From Calditrichota bacterium (GTDB lineage: Bacteria > Zhuqueibacterota > Zhuqueibacteria > Oleimicrobiales > Geothermoviventaceae): a stretch of 7,058 nucleotides of DNA. The notes under the pieces were generated by a model, which did not search any database, had not been told where the DNA came from, and worked only from the letters and a program-made list of their open reading frames with translations. The translations under genes and the position numbers were made by a program. Where the stretch lies: the NCBI GenBank assembly GCA_013152765.1, contig JAADFT010000091.1, positions 1-7,058 of the forward strand, written 5' to 3'. This document shows positions 1 through 6,671 of this stretch, one piece after another (position 1 is the stretch's first letter; each line of letters begins with the position of its first letter).

Positions 1-509
1 GGCTCCTCGGCCCAACGCTTTCGCGCCCTGGCAGCCTCACCGCTCCCCACGCTTCGCACCGGAAGCAATTTCGACGCCCAGGCCTTTCCACGCGGCCGAA
101 TGACCACCGCGGCGTCCGCAGGGTCGAGCGTGGCCAGCACCTGTTCCACGCGGTCGCAGGCTTCCTGGAAAAGGCTGCCCCGCGGCGTGGCGACCTGCAT
201 GCTGTAGGAGTCGTCCAGCACAACTGCAGCAGCCACCCGAGACCCCACCGCTTTCGGATTCACGCCGGGCGGCACCACCACCGGCCGCGCAAACGCCAGC
301 ACAGCCAGAGCCACGGCCAGTGTTCGCAGCAGAAGCAGCAGCCACTCCCGCAAACGGAAGCGGCGGATTTCGGTTTGTTGCAGCTCTTTGAGAAAGCGCA
401 AGCTGCTGAACGGCAGAACCTTCGCGCGTCGGCGGGCGAAGAAGTGGATGAGCAGGGGAAGGGTCACCGCAGGTAAGGCGTACAGCACCGAAGGGTTCAG
501 GAAAGTCAA
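1..509 (-). CDS. BatA N-terminal domain / VWA-like membrane protein (partial, 3' end off window)
   Basis: The reading frame is open from a TTG at 509-507 to the window edge, giving 169 residues with no stop. The start is chosen because GGGAGAGG (524-517) sits 7 bases upstream and the protein then opens with MTFLNPSVLYALPAV, as BatA-type N-termini do. Segments seen: a hydrophobic helix at about residues 6-24, then the basic patch FFARRRAK (23-30), the conserved LPFSSLRFLKEL stretch (32-43), the basic REIRRFRLRE-like region (about 47-55), and a second membrane helix at about 56-75. A von Willebrand A-like strand follows with an intact metal-ion (MIDAS) signature D99-D-S-Y-S103. In the family, the twin-helix module anchors a VWA domain in the cytoplasmic membrane. 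Longer homologues in Bacteroidota and relatives run to several hundred residues. Bat proteins were named for aerotolerance, but the function of this long subtype is not established. It lies 106 bases after the phosphatase gene. Family membership is secure; the role is unknown. Confidence 0.85.
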   Translation of the reverse strand, partial: MTFLNPSVLYALPAVTLPLLIHFFARRRAKVLPFSSLRFLKELQQTEIRRFRLREWLLLLLRTLAVALAVLAFARPVVVPPGVNPKAVGSRVAAAVVLDDSYSMQVATPRGSLFQEACDRVEQVLATLDPADAAVVIRPRGKAWASKLLPVRSVGSGEAARARKRWAEE

Positions 510-516
510 GGGCGAA

Positions 517-524
517 CCTCTCCC
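517..524 (-). promoter_or_regulatory. Ribosome binding site of the BatA-like gene
   Basis: GGGAGAGG ends 7 bases before the TTG at 509-507. It decides the TTG start, because no ATG lies in frame at the right place for the typical N-terminus. Confidence 0.7.
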
Positions 525-567
525 GGGAAGAATCCCAACAAAACCAGAGCGTACGAAGACCGGAAAT

Positions 568-580
568 CCAGGTCACCTGG
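568..580. repeat. Short palindrome CCAGGTcACCTGG in the phosphatase/BatA gap
   Basis: Two perfect 6-base inverted arms surround one central base. The palindrome lies within the longest intergenic gap of the window (510-615), about 60 bases upstream of the BatA-like start. It could be a binding site for a dimeric regulator or could be chance. It is too small, and lacks the T-run, to be called a terminator. Nothing else recognisable is in this gap. Confidence 0.25.
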
Positions 581-615
581 TCGAAAAGCGCAAACAGGTC
601 GGGTGTGCAGATCTG

Positions 616-1419
616 TCAATCTTCTTCCTTTCGCCACCACTTCACGATTTTCTCCCGCAAACCCGACTTCTTCTTTCGGGACGTCTCGAGCGGCAGGGGT
701 TGAGGCGGCTCCAGCACTTCGCCGCGCAAGACGCGCGCCTGGTTGTCGTGGAAGAGCATTCTGGCCCACTCTTCACCGAGCCGTTCCGCCACCAGGTCGT
801 AGGCCCGCCGCAATTTCGGTGGGCGTCCCTGGGTGTCGTGCGCGTCGCTGGCCACGAAGTGCACCAGGTGCGCATCCAGAAGCTTCCAGGCGGTCTCCTT
901 CACCGTGGACCCGAATCGACCCGTCAGACTGCCCGCGTTGACCTGCAGCAGAGAGCCGCGTTGCACGAATTCAGCGGCGCGTTCGGGTCGCCCGATGATG
1001 CCCGCATTTCGCTCCGGGTGGGCGATGATCGGCGTCCGCTCTTCCATCATGACCTGGAAAAAGTGCTCGGCAGCAAAGACCGGGATGCCCTGCATCGGAA
1101 ACTCGATCAAGAAGTAGCGTCCGTTGTCAGCAAGAGTCGCAATTCGGTGGTTCAGGTCGATTTCGGGTTCGATGTAGATCTCCGAGCCCAGGTGCAACTT
1201 GATTGGCAGGCCCTTTGCCTGAGCTTCGGCTTTGAGTTCCTCGAATCGGGCGAGGATTTCCTTCTCACGCTGAAACTCAAGATTGCTCAGGATGTGCGGC
1301 GTGGCGACAATTTCCGTGATGCCGTCTTCCACCGCAATTTCCAGCATTTCCAGACTGACCTGCAGAGATCCAGGGCCGTCGTCGACCTGCGGAATGATGT
1401 GCGAGTGGATGTCGATCAA
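616..1419 (-). CDS. PHP-type protein-tyrosine phosphatase, CpsB/YwqE family
   Basis: The protein has 267 residues; family members such as B. subtilis YwqE are about 255. It is a metal-dependent polymerase-and-histidinol-phosphatase (PHP) fold enzyme that removes phosphate from the tyrosine-rich tail of bacterial tyrosine kinases controlling capsule or exopolysaccharide export. All expected metal and catalytic motifs are visible: DIHSH (3-7), DDG (13-15), TPH (40-42), GSE (78-80), AHPER (133-137), NAGSLTG (161-167) and SDAH (191-194). The TTG start at 1419-1417 is chosen because AGAGGTG (1434-1428) lies just upstream and the protein then begins MIDIHSHIIP, as the family does. No ATG would keep the first metal motif. 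Past the PHP domain, residues from about 236 form a proline-rich linker and then a very basic amphipathic stretch with RKKK (248-251) and KIVKWWRKEED (257-267), which may bind membrane. No tyrosine kinase or polysaccharide export gene lies in the window. The family call is firm; the substrate is inferred. Confidence 0.93.
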   Translation of the reverse strand: MIDIHSHIIPQVDDGPGSLQVSLEMLEIAVEDGITEIVATPHILSNLEFQREKEILARFEELKAEAQAKGLPIKLHLGSEIYIEPEIDLNHRIATLADNGRYFLIEFPMQGIPVFAAEHFFQVMMEERTPIIAHPERNAGIIGRPERAAEFVQRGSLLQVNAGSLTGRFGSTVKETAWKLLDAHLVHFVASDAHDTQGRPPKLRRAYDLVAERLGEEWARMLFHDNQARVLRGEVLEPPQPLPLETSRKKKSGLREKIVKWWRKEED

Positions 1420-1427
1420 ATCTGGAA

Positions 1428-1434
1428 CACCTCT
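1428..1434 (-). promoter_or_regulatory. Ribosome binding site of the phosphatase gene
   Basis: AGAGGTG is followed by 8 bases and then TTG at 1419-1417. It supports the non-ATG start. Confidence 0.65.
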
Positions 1435-1455
1435 GCGGTTTGAACGGACGCTGGG

Positions 1456-2214
1456 TTACGTCGGCTGGGCTTCCTTCCAGTGGATTGCCTGGGCGAATTC
1501 CCTCAGAAGCCGCTGTCCCCCCGATCCTTCCAGAACGTTCCCTGTGACCACAAAACGCGCACCCGCCTGCACCTTCCGGTGCGCCTCCTCCGGCGTACGA
1601 ATTCCGCCCCCCACGATCACCGGAATCGACACGTAGTCGGCCACTTCGCGAACCATTTCGTCGGGCACCGGGTACTGAGCGCCACTACCGGCCTCCAGGT
1701 ACACCAGCTTCATGCCCAGGTACTCCGCAGCCAGCGCGTGCGCTTTGGCGATGTCCGGTTTGTGCCGAGGAATCGGCAGCGTGTTGCTCATGAACTCGGC
1801 GCTGGTCATGCGTCCCGACTCGACCAGGATGTAACCGGTGGCGATCGGCTCGATGCCGACTTCTTTGATCAGCGGGGCAGACACCACCTGGTCACCGATC
1901 AGGTGCGTGGCGTTGCGGCCACTCACCAGCGACAGGAAAAGGATCGCGTCCGCGTGGCTGCACACCTGCCGTGGACTGCCCGGGAAGATGATCACCGGGA
2001 CCGAGGCCACTTCAGCCACCGCTTTCACGGTCTCGTCAAATCGATTTGTCAGCAGGAGGCTGCCGCCAACCAGCAGAGCGTCCGCTCCGGCCTCCTGCGC
2101 GGCGACCGCCATTTCCTGGGTTTCAGCCGGCTGCTGCTTGTCCGGGTCGAGCAAAACCAGGTACCCTGCACCCTTCGCTTCAGCCACGGCCAGCAGATCG
2201 TCGTAAACCGCCAC
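1456..2214 (-). CDS. Geranylgeranylglyceryl/heptaprenylglyceryl phosphate synthase (group II GGGPS, PcrB family)
   Basis: The protein has 252 residues and is a TIM-barrel prenyltransferase. The family joins a long polyprenyl diphosphate to the sn-3 hydroxyl of glycerol-1-phosphate to form the first ether bond of archaeal-type lipids. Bacterial members occur mainly in Firmicutes (PcrB, heptaprenyl) and in Bacteroidota and relatives (group II, geranylgeranyl). Visible motifs: LLDPDK (21-26), VGGS (49-52), FPGS (77-80), SGRN (98-101), YLEAGSGA (172-179), VGGGIRTPEEA (201-211) and TGN (224-226), which together form the glycerol-phosphate and Mg2+/diphosphate sites. The length and SGRN/LIG segment fit the group II branch better than the shorter Firmicutes PcrB. 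The start is GTG at 2214-2212. No other in-frame start lies nearby upstream, and the only Shine-Dalgarno-like GGGAG (2231-2227) is rather far, 12 bases away. The gene follows alaS by 28 bases and precedes the phosphatase by 36. Family is firm; prenyl chain length cannot be read from sequence by eye. Confidence 0.93.
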   Translation of the reverse strand: MAVYDDLLAVAEAKGAGYLVLLDPDKQQPAETQEMAVAAQEAGADALLVGGSLLLTNRFDETVKAVAEVASVPVIIFPGSPRQVCSHADAILFLSLVSGRNATHLIGDQVVSAPLIKEVGIEPIATGYILVESGRMTSAEFMSNTLPIPRHKPDIAKAHALAAEYLGMKLVYLEAGSGAQYPVPDEMVREVADYVSIPVIVGGGIRTPEEAHRKVQAGARFVVTGNVLEGSGGQRLLREFAQAIHWKEAQPT

Positions 2215-2242
2215 CTCGCGTCCCGACTCCCTGGTTCGCTGC

Positions 2243-4891
2243 TTACTTCGCCCGAAGAACTTCCTGAACGATGCCTGGCACCGCCTCCAGAACCTCGCCG
2301 AGCTTCTCGATTTGTTTTACGCCAGCCTGGGCCATGTGCGGACGCCCGCCACCGCCACCGCCTGCCACGGCCGCAGCCTTGCGCACAATCTGGTCCGCAC
2401 GCACACCTTTCTCCACAAGATCTTGCGTCACCACACACACGAGAGAAGCCTTGCCGTCGATCACCGTGGCCAGCACACCAACGCCAGAACCGATCTCAGC
2501 ACGCAGCAAGTCGGCCAGGTGCTTCAGTTCGTCGACATCAGCAGCCTCGGCTTTGGCGCTGACCACGCGAACGCCGTCCACCTGCACGGCAGACTGCAGC
2601 CACTGCTTCACCTGGTCCTTACCGCCGCCCATCCGCGCTTCGCGCAGCCGCTTCTCGAGTTCACGGCGCTCTTCAAGAAGCGCTTTCACCCGTTCCACCA
2701 GCTCCTCGCGGCGCGAATTGAGCAGTTGCTGAAGCGCGTCAAGACGTTTCTCGTCCTCGACAATCACCTCGTGTGCCACCAGCCCGGTAACGGCCTCGAT
2801 GCGCCTCACACCGGCGGCCACAGCGGACTCCGACACGATGTGGAAGTAACCGATTTCGCCCGTGGCCCGCACGTGCGTGCCGCCGCAGAGCTCACGGGAG
2901 TAGTCGTCCACTTCCACAATTCGTACCCGGTCGCCGTACTTCTCACCGAACAGCGCTACCGCACCCCGCCGTTTGGCTTCGTCAAACGACACAATTTCCC
3001 ACTTCACCGGGTAGTTGGCCACGATCGCTTCGTTCACCATCCGCTCGATCGCTTCCAGCTCCTCCGGTTTCACCTTCTCGAAGTGATTGAAGTCGAAACG
3101 CAGGTAGCGGGGGTGCACCAGCGAACCGGACTGCTGCGCGTGCTCGCCCAAAATCGTCCGCAACGCCTTGTGAAGCAGGTGCGTAGCCGTGTGGTTGCGC
3201 TCGGTGGCCCGGCGCTTTTCCACGTCGATCCTGGCCACCACCGTTTTGCCAACCAGACCCGCCAGCTCCTCTTCAGACGCACCCTCGACAAAGTGCAGGT
3301 AGCGGTCACCGGTTTTCTGCGTGTCGACCACACGGTACTCGCGGCCGTCAGCGATTAGCACACCCGTGTCGCCCACCTGGCCGCCGCTCTCAGCGTAGAA
3401 AGGCGTCTCTTCCAGGATTACCTTGTTACCCAGAACCGCCAGGACTTTGGTCTCCGTCTCGTCTTTGGTGTAGCCCACGAAGCGGGTGGGCGGAATGTCG
3501 GCGCTGATTTCCGTAGCCGCCTCCGCTGCCGCAGCTTCGAACGTGGAGGCTTTCTGAGAGCGCTCGCGCTGCTCGGCCATCAGACGGTTGAACCCTTCCT
3601 CGTCAACGGTCAGGCCGCGCTCGCGAGCCATCAGTTGCGTCAGATCGAGCGGGAAACCGTAGGTGTCGTGCAGGAGAAAAGCCACGTCGCCCGGGAAAAC
3701 CTTTTCGCCAGCGGCGAGCACAGCCGCTGCTTTCTGCTCGAAAATCTCGAGGCCGCGGTCGAGCGTGCGTCCGAAGCTTTCTTCTTCGGTCTTGATGACG
3801 CGCTCGATCAGCTCCTGGCGTTCCCGGATTTCCGGGTAGAAATCGCCCATCACGTCGGCCACGGGCTGCACCAGCCGGAAAATGAATGGCTCGTGCATGT
3901 CCAGAACGCGCCCGAACCGGGCCGCCCGACGAAGGATGCGCCTCAGCACGTAGCCGCGACCTTCGTTCGACGGCAGCGCACCGTCGGCGATGGCGAAGCT
4001 GAGAGCGCGAATGTGGTCCGCCAGCACCCGAAAAGCAACATCGGGCTCGCCAAAACCGCCCGTGTAGGTTTTTCCCGTGAGCTCCTCGATTCGCCGAATG
4101 ATCGGCTGGAAAAGATCGGTGTCGTAGTTGCTGGCCTTGCCCTGCAACACCGCCACAAGGCGCTCGAGCCCCGCTCCCGTGTCTACGTGTTTCGCCGGGA
4201 GTTCGTGCAGCTCTCCGTTCTCATCCCGGTTGTACTGGATGAAAACCAGGTTCCACAGCTCGATGAAACGCGCGCAGCCGCCGTTCACCTGGCAAACGTG
4301 GTTCGGGTCATCCTTCTTGTCGCAGTACTCCGGCCCGCGGTCGATGTGAATTTCCGTGCAGGGACCACAGGGACCCGTTGTGCCCATTTCCCAGAAGTTG
4401 TCCTTGTGGCCAAAGCGCAGGACTCGCTCCGGGGGCAGGTCGGTCACCTCGGGCCACAGCTCTGCGGCCTCGTCGTCTTCCTCGAACACCGTGGCCCAGA
4501 GGGCCTCCTTCGGAAGACCCCACTCCTCGGTGAGAAGCTCCCAGGCCCACTGGATGGCCTCCCGCTTGTAGTAGTCGCCGAAGGACCAGTTGCCAAGCAT
4601 TTCGAAGAAGGTGTGGTGGTAGGTGTCGCGCCCCACCTCTTCCAGGTCGTTGTGCTTACCCGACACGCGGATGCACTTCTGGACGTCGGCCGCCCGTTTG
4701 TATGGGCGGGTACCGATTCCCAGAAAAACATCCTTGAACTGGTTCATGCCCGCGTTCGTGAACAGAAGCGTGGGGTCGTCTTGAGGCACAACCGGCGCGC
4801 TCGGCACAATTGTGTGGCCGTGCCGCCGAAAAAACTCCAGAAAAGAAGAGCGAACCTCTGCAGCGGTCATCTGTTTCGATTTCTTCGTCAT
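2243..4891 (-). CDS. alaS: Alanyl-tRNA synthetase
   Basis: The protein has 882 residues (E. coli 876), complete and intact, and charges tRNA-Ala with alanine in the cytoplasm. Class II catalytic core: motif 1 region TNAGMNQFK (45-53), IRVSGKHNDLEEVG (74-87), motif 2 region FFEMLGNWSFGDYY (95-108) and motif 3 GAGLERL (239-245). The tRNA-recognition region follows (about 250-460). The editing domain, which hydrolyses Ser- and Gly-tRNA, carries the zinc residues H567 and H571 (HTATH), C669 and H673 (CGGTH). A coiled coil spans about 712-755. The C-Ala/DHHA1 domain ends the protein, with the glycine loop and GRPHMAQAG (849-857). The start is ATG 4891-4889, which overlaps the recX stop as ATGA. 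A Met eight codons in (4870-4868) is the alternative and matches the shortest family N-termini. In-frame extension upstream to 4942 would run into recX and is unlikely. A run of cysteines (C175, C178, C190, C200, C206) is notable. Confidence 0.98.
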   Translation of the reverse strand: MTKKSKQMTAAEVRSSFLEFFRRHGHTIVPSAPVVPQDDPTLLFTNAGMNQFKDVFLGIGTRPYKRAADVQKCIRVSGKHNDLEEVGRDTYHHTFFEMLGNWSFGDYYKREAIQWAWELLTEEWGLPKEALWATVFEEDDEAAELWPEVTDLPPERVLRFGHKDNFWEMGTTGPCGPCTEIHIDRGPEYCDKKDDPNHVCQVNGGCARFIELWNLVFIQYNRDENGELHELPAKHVDTGAGLERLVAVLQGKASNYDTDLFQPIIRRIEELTGKTYTGGFGEPDVAFRVLADHIRALSFAIADGALPSNEGRGYVLRRILRRAARFGRVLDMHEPFIFRLVQPVADVMGDFYPEIRERQELIERVIKTEEESFGRTLDRGLEIFEQKAAAVLAAGEKVFPGDVAFLLHDTYGFPLDLTQLMARERGLTVDEEGFNRLMAEQRERSQKASTFEAAAAEAATEISADIPPTRFVGYTKDETETKVLAVLGNKVILEETPFYAESGGQVGDTGVLIADGREYRVVDTQKTGDRYLHFVEGASEEELAGLVGKTVVARIDVEKRRATERNHTATHLLHKALRTILGEHAQQSGSLVHPRYLRFDFNHFEKVKPEELEAIERMVNEAIVANYPVKWEIVSFDEAKRRGAVALFGEKYGDRVRIVEVDDYSRELCGGTHVRATGEIGYFHIVSESAVAAGVRRIEAVTGLVAHEVIVEDEKRLDALQQLLNSRREELVERVKALLEERRELEKRLREARMGGGKDQVKQWLQSAVQVDGVRVVSAKAEAADVDELKHLADLLRAEIGSGVGVLATVIDGKASLVCVVTQDLVEKGVRADQIVRKAAAVAGGGGGGRPHMAQAGVKQIEKLGEVLEAVPGIVQEVLRAK
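4888..4891 (-). other. ATGA stop/start overlap of recX and alaS
   Basis: The recX TGA (4890-4888) and the alaS ATG (4891-4889) share bases as ATGA. This is the classic arrangement for translational coupling. The sequence just upstream of the ATG has only a weak Shine-Dalgarno, which fits re-initiation by ribosomes finishing recX. Confidence 0.8.
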
Positions 4892-5565
4892 GGTTGTCCG
4901 TCGTCGCTCGCTTGAGTGTCCAGGGATTGGAGGTTCTGCCACTGCTCGAGAATATCCGAAATGATCTCCCAGCTAAAACCGCGTCTGGCCAGGAAATCAG
5001 CAACGCGTTTCTTCACTTTTCGTTCGTCGGGCTCGTTCCGGTAGCGCCGCACCCGCGCTCGTGCCAGCTCCAGCGCAAGCGTGCGTTCGTCCCGTTCGGC
5101 GTAGGCGGCTTCCACCGCTTCCGCCACGATTGCGTCAGCGAGCCCCTTGTTCCGCAGTCGCCACTCGAGCTCGCGTCGCCCTACCGGGTGTGTGGCCAGC
5201 TGGGACCTGGCAAAATCGACTGCAAAACGCGCGTCGTTCAGGTATCCCTGTTCGCGGAGCTTGGCCACGGTCTGCTCTACCACATCCGGGCCAAAACCGA
5301 TTTCCTTCAGCCGCGACCGCATCTCGTGCTCGCTGCGGTCCCGCGAGGCCAGCAGCCTGTAGGCGCGCTCGCGAGCCTTGCGACGCTCGCTTTCCTCGCG
5401 CACTTGCGCAAGCCTGGCGTCGTCGAGCTCCGCCCCCTCGTACAGTTGAAATTCTACCAGCAGGTCGGCATCCACACCGAAAGCGAATTCGTCGTCCACA
5501 AAAATCGAGAAGCGGTTCTTTCGCCGTTTCTGCGGCTCGATCCGCGTGATTCGGTGCGTGGTCAT
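4888..5565 (-). CDS. recX: Recombination regulator RecX
   Basis: The protein has 225 residues. RecX binds RecA filaments and limits their growth and activity. The body is built of three-helix repeats. The signature LLASRDRSEHEMRSRL (71-86) is followed by LREQGYLNDARFA (103-115) and GRRELEWRLRNKGL (129-142), with a last repeat around VADFLARRGFSWEII (188-202). An N-terminal extension, ITRIEPQKRRKNRFSIFVDD (6-25) through the FQLYEGAEL segment (about 39-47), forms a beta-rich region found in the longer RecX proteins of many non-proteobacterial lineages. The ATG at 5565-5563 is preferred. A TTG two codons upstream (5571-5569) is the alternative, and the frame is closed by TAA at 5583-5581, so no longer form is possible. 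The ribosome site is weak (AGCGGG, 7 bases before ATG). Position directly after recA and ATGA overlap with alaS support the call. Confidence 0.93.
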   Translation of the reverse strand: MTTHRITRIEPQKRRKNRFSIFVDDEFAFGVDADLLVEFQLYEGAELDDARLAQVREESERRKARERAYRLLASRDRSEHEMRSRLKEIGFGPDVVEQTVAKLREQGYLNDARFAVDFARSQLATHPVGRRELEWRLRNKGLADAIVAEAVEAAYAERDERTLALELARARVRRYRNEPDERKVKKRVADFLARRGFSWEIISDILEQWQNLQSLDTQASDDGQP

Positions 5566-5580
5566 CCACAAACCCGCTGG

Positions 5581-5610
5581 TTACCGCCAGACCTCCTTCG
5601 CGGCTTTCAT
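5581..5610 (-). other. Possible nine-codon mini-ORF between recA and recX
   Basis: The recA stop is TGATG: TGA at 5612-5610 shares its A with an ATG at 5610-5608, which opens MKAAKEVWR then TAA. It is in frame with recX, whose start lies five or seven codons after this TAA. A strong AAGGAGGT (5598-5591) sits inside it but has no start codon at usual spacing downstream. It may be a re-initiation relay or a chance result of the short gap; no coding evolution can be judged from one sequence. Confidence 0.3.
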
Positions 5611-6656
5611 CACGCCTTCACAGGGGCCTCTTCTTTCTCAGCCTCCTCCTCTTCCGGCAAAAGGCCGAGAGCCTTGCGCACTTTCAGCTCGATTTCCGCG
5701 AGAAGGTCGGGATTTTCCTCCAGGTAACGCCGCACGTTTTCGCGTCCCTGCCCTAAGCGCTCCTCGCCGTACGAGTACCAGGTCCCGCTCTTTTGCACGA
5801 TGTTGTGTTCCACCGCCTGGTCGAGCAAATCGCCAACCTTGGAAATGCCACGGCCGAACATGATGTCGAACGTAACCTGCCGGAAGGGAGGCGCCAGCTT
5901 GTTCTTCACGACCTTCACAATCGTGCGGTTGCCAAGCACGCGGTCGCCGTCTTTGATGGAAGCAATTCGGCGAATGTCGAGCCGCACAGACGCGTAGAAC
6001 TTCAGCGCCCGCCCGCCGGTGGTGGTTTCTGACGGCCCGAACATGACACCGATTTTCTCGCGGATCTGGTTGATGAAGATGACACAGGTGTTGGACTTCG
6101 AAATGGCGCCGGCCAGCTTGCGCATGGCCTGCGACATCAGGCGCGCCTGCAGACCCATCTGGGCGTCGCCCATGTCGCCTTCGATTTCGGCGCGCGGCAC
6201 TAAAGCCGCCACCGAGTCCACCACGATCACATCCAGGGCGCCGCTGCGCACTAAAGTCTCCGCGATTTCCAGAGCCTGCTCACCCGTGTCGGGCTGGCTC
6301 ACGAGCAGGTTCTCGATGTCCACACCCAGCGCCTTGGCGTAGGTGGCGTCCAGCGCGTGTTCGGCGTCGATGAAAGCCGCCAGTCCGCCCTGCTTCTGCG
6401 CCTCAGCAATGATGTGCAGGGCCAGTGTGGTTTTGCCCGAACTCTCCGGCCCGTAGATCTCCACGATCCGGCCTCGCGGCACGCCGCCAATTCCCAGGGC
6501 AGCGTCTAAAGAAATCGAGCCCGTGGGAATGACGTCCACTTTGACGCGGGCCCGGCCGTCGCCCAGCCGCATGATGGAGCCCTTGCCAAACTGGCGGTCA
6601 ATCTGCGCCAGCGCCAGCTCGAGCGCCCTCTCTTTTTCGCTTTTTTCTGAGGCCAT
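5610..6656 (-). CDS. recA: Recombinase RecA
   Basis: The protein has 348 residues, close to E. coli RecA (353). It forms ATP-dependent filaments on single-stranded DNA, catalyses strand exchange in recombinational repair, and stimulates LexA cleavage where an SOS response exists. Motifs in order: the N-terminal helix region with RQFGKGSIMRLG (21-32), Walker A GPESSGKTT (69-77), FIDAEHALD (95-103) with the catalytic glutamate E99, and Walker B VIVVDSVAAL (143-152). DNA-binding loop L1 is around EGDMGDAQMGLQAR (159-172). INQIREKIGVMFG (195-207) leads into loop L2 with SETTTGGRALKFYAS (209-223). The C-terminus ends in the usual acidic tail, rich in Glu (about 335-343). The ATG at 6656-6654 is chosen: GGAAGG (6669-6664) sits 7 bases upstream. 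A TTG five codons earlier (6671-6669) lies ahead of that site and is rejected. The gene starts 15 bases after the thpR stop. No intein or frameshift is present. Confidence 0.99.
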   Translation of the reverse strand: MASEKSEKERALELALAQIDRQFGKGSIMRLGDGRARVKVDVIPTGSISLDAALGIGGVPRGRIVEIYGPESSGKTTLALHIIAEAQKQGGLAAFIDAEHALDATYAKALGVDIENLLVSQPDTGEQALEIAETLVRSGALDVIVVDSVAALVPRAEIEGDMGDAQMGLQARLMSQAMRKLAGAISKSNTCVIFINQIREKIGVMFGPSETTTGGRALKFYASVRLDIRRIASIKDGDRVLGNRTIVKVVKNKLAPPFRQVTFDIMFGRGISKVGDLLDQAVEHNIVQKSGTWYSYGEERLGQGRENVRRYLEENPDLLAEIELKVRKALGLLPEEEEAEKEEAPVKA

Positions 6657-6663
6657 TTTCCCG

Positions 6664-6669
6664 CCTTCC
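6664..6669 (-). promoter_or_regulatory. Ribosome binding site of recA
   Basis: GGAAGG ends 7 bases before ATG 6656-6654, within the 15-base thpR-recA gap. It rules out the in-frame TTG at 6671-6669 as the start. Confidence 0.7.
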
Positions 6670-6671
6670 AA

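Noticed and set aside
37..576. Minus-strand open frame overlapping the BatA-like gene in another frame
   Set aside because: Its product is low-complexity Gly/Ala/Arg sequence. The alternate frame from 509 gives membrane helices, BatA motifs and a good ribosome site.
388..1443. Long plus-strand open frame opposite the phosphatase
   Set aside because: It is an antisense shadow of a well-supported gene. G/C-rich third positions keep the opposite frame open, the translated product has no recognisable motif, and it would require overlap with the start of the BatA-like gene.
2394..2415. Glycine run in the AlaRS C-terminal domain taken as a repeat expansion
   Set aside because: A Gly-rich loop before GRP(D/H)MAQAG is normal in alanyl-tRNA synthetases.
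3635..4915. Long plus-strand open frame (426 residues) opposite alaS, and similar ones at 2312-3358 and 4810-5727
   Set aside because: They are antisense to conserved alaS and recX coding sequence, with His/Val/Arg-rich composition typical of shadow frames and no family features.
4892..4942. In-frame N-terminal extension of alaS by 17 residues
   Set aside because: It would overlap recX by about 55 bases and adds residues unlike the family. The ATGA overlap start fits the family N-terminus and coupling.
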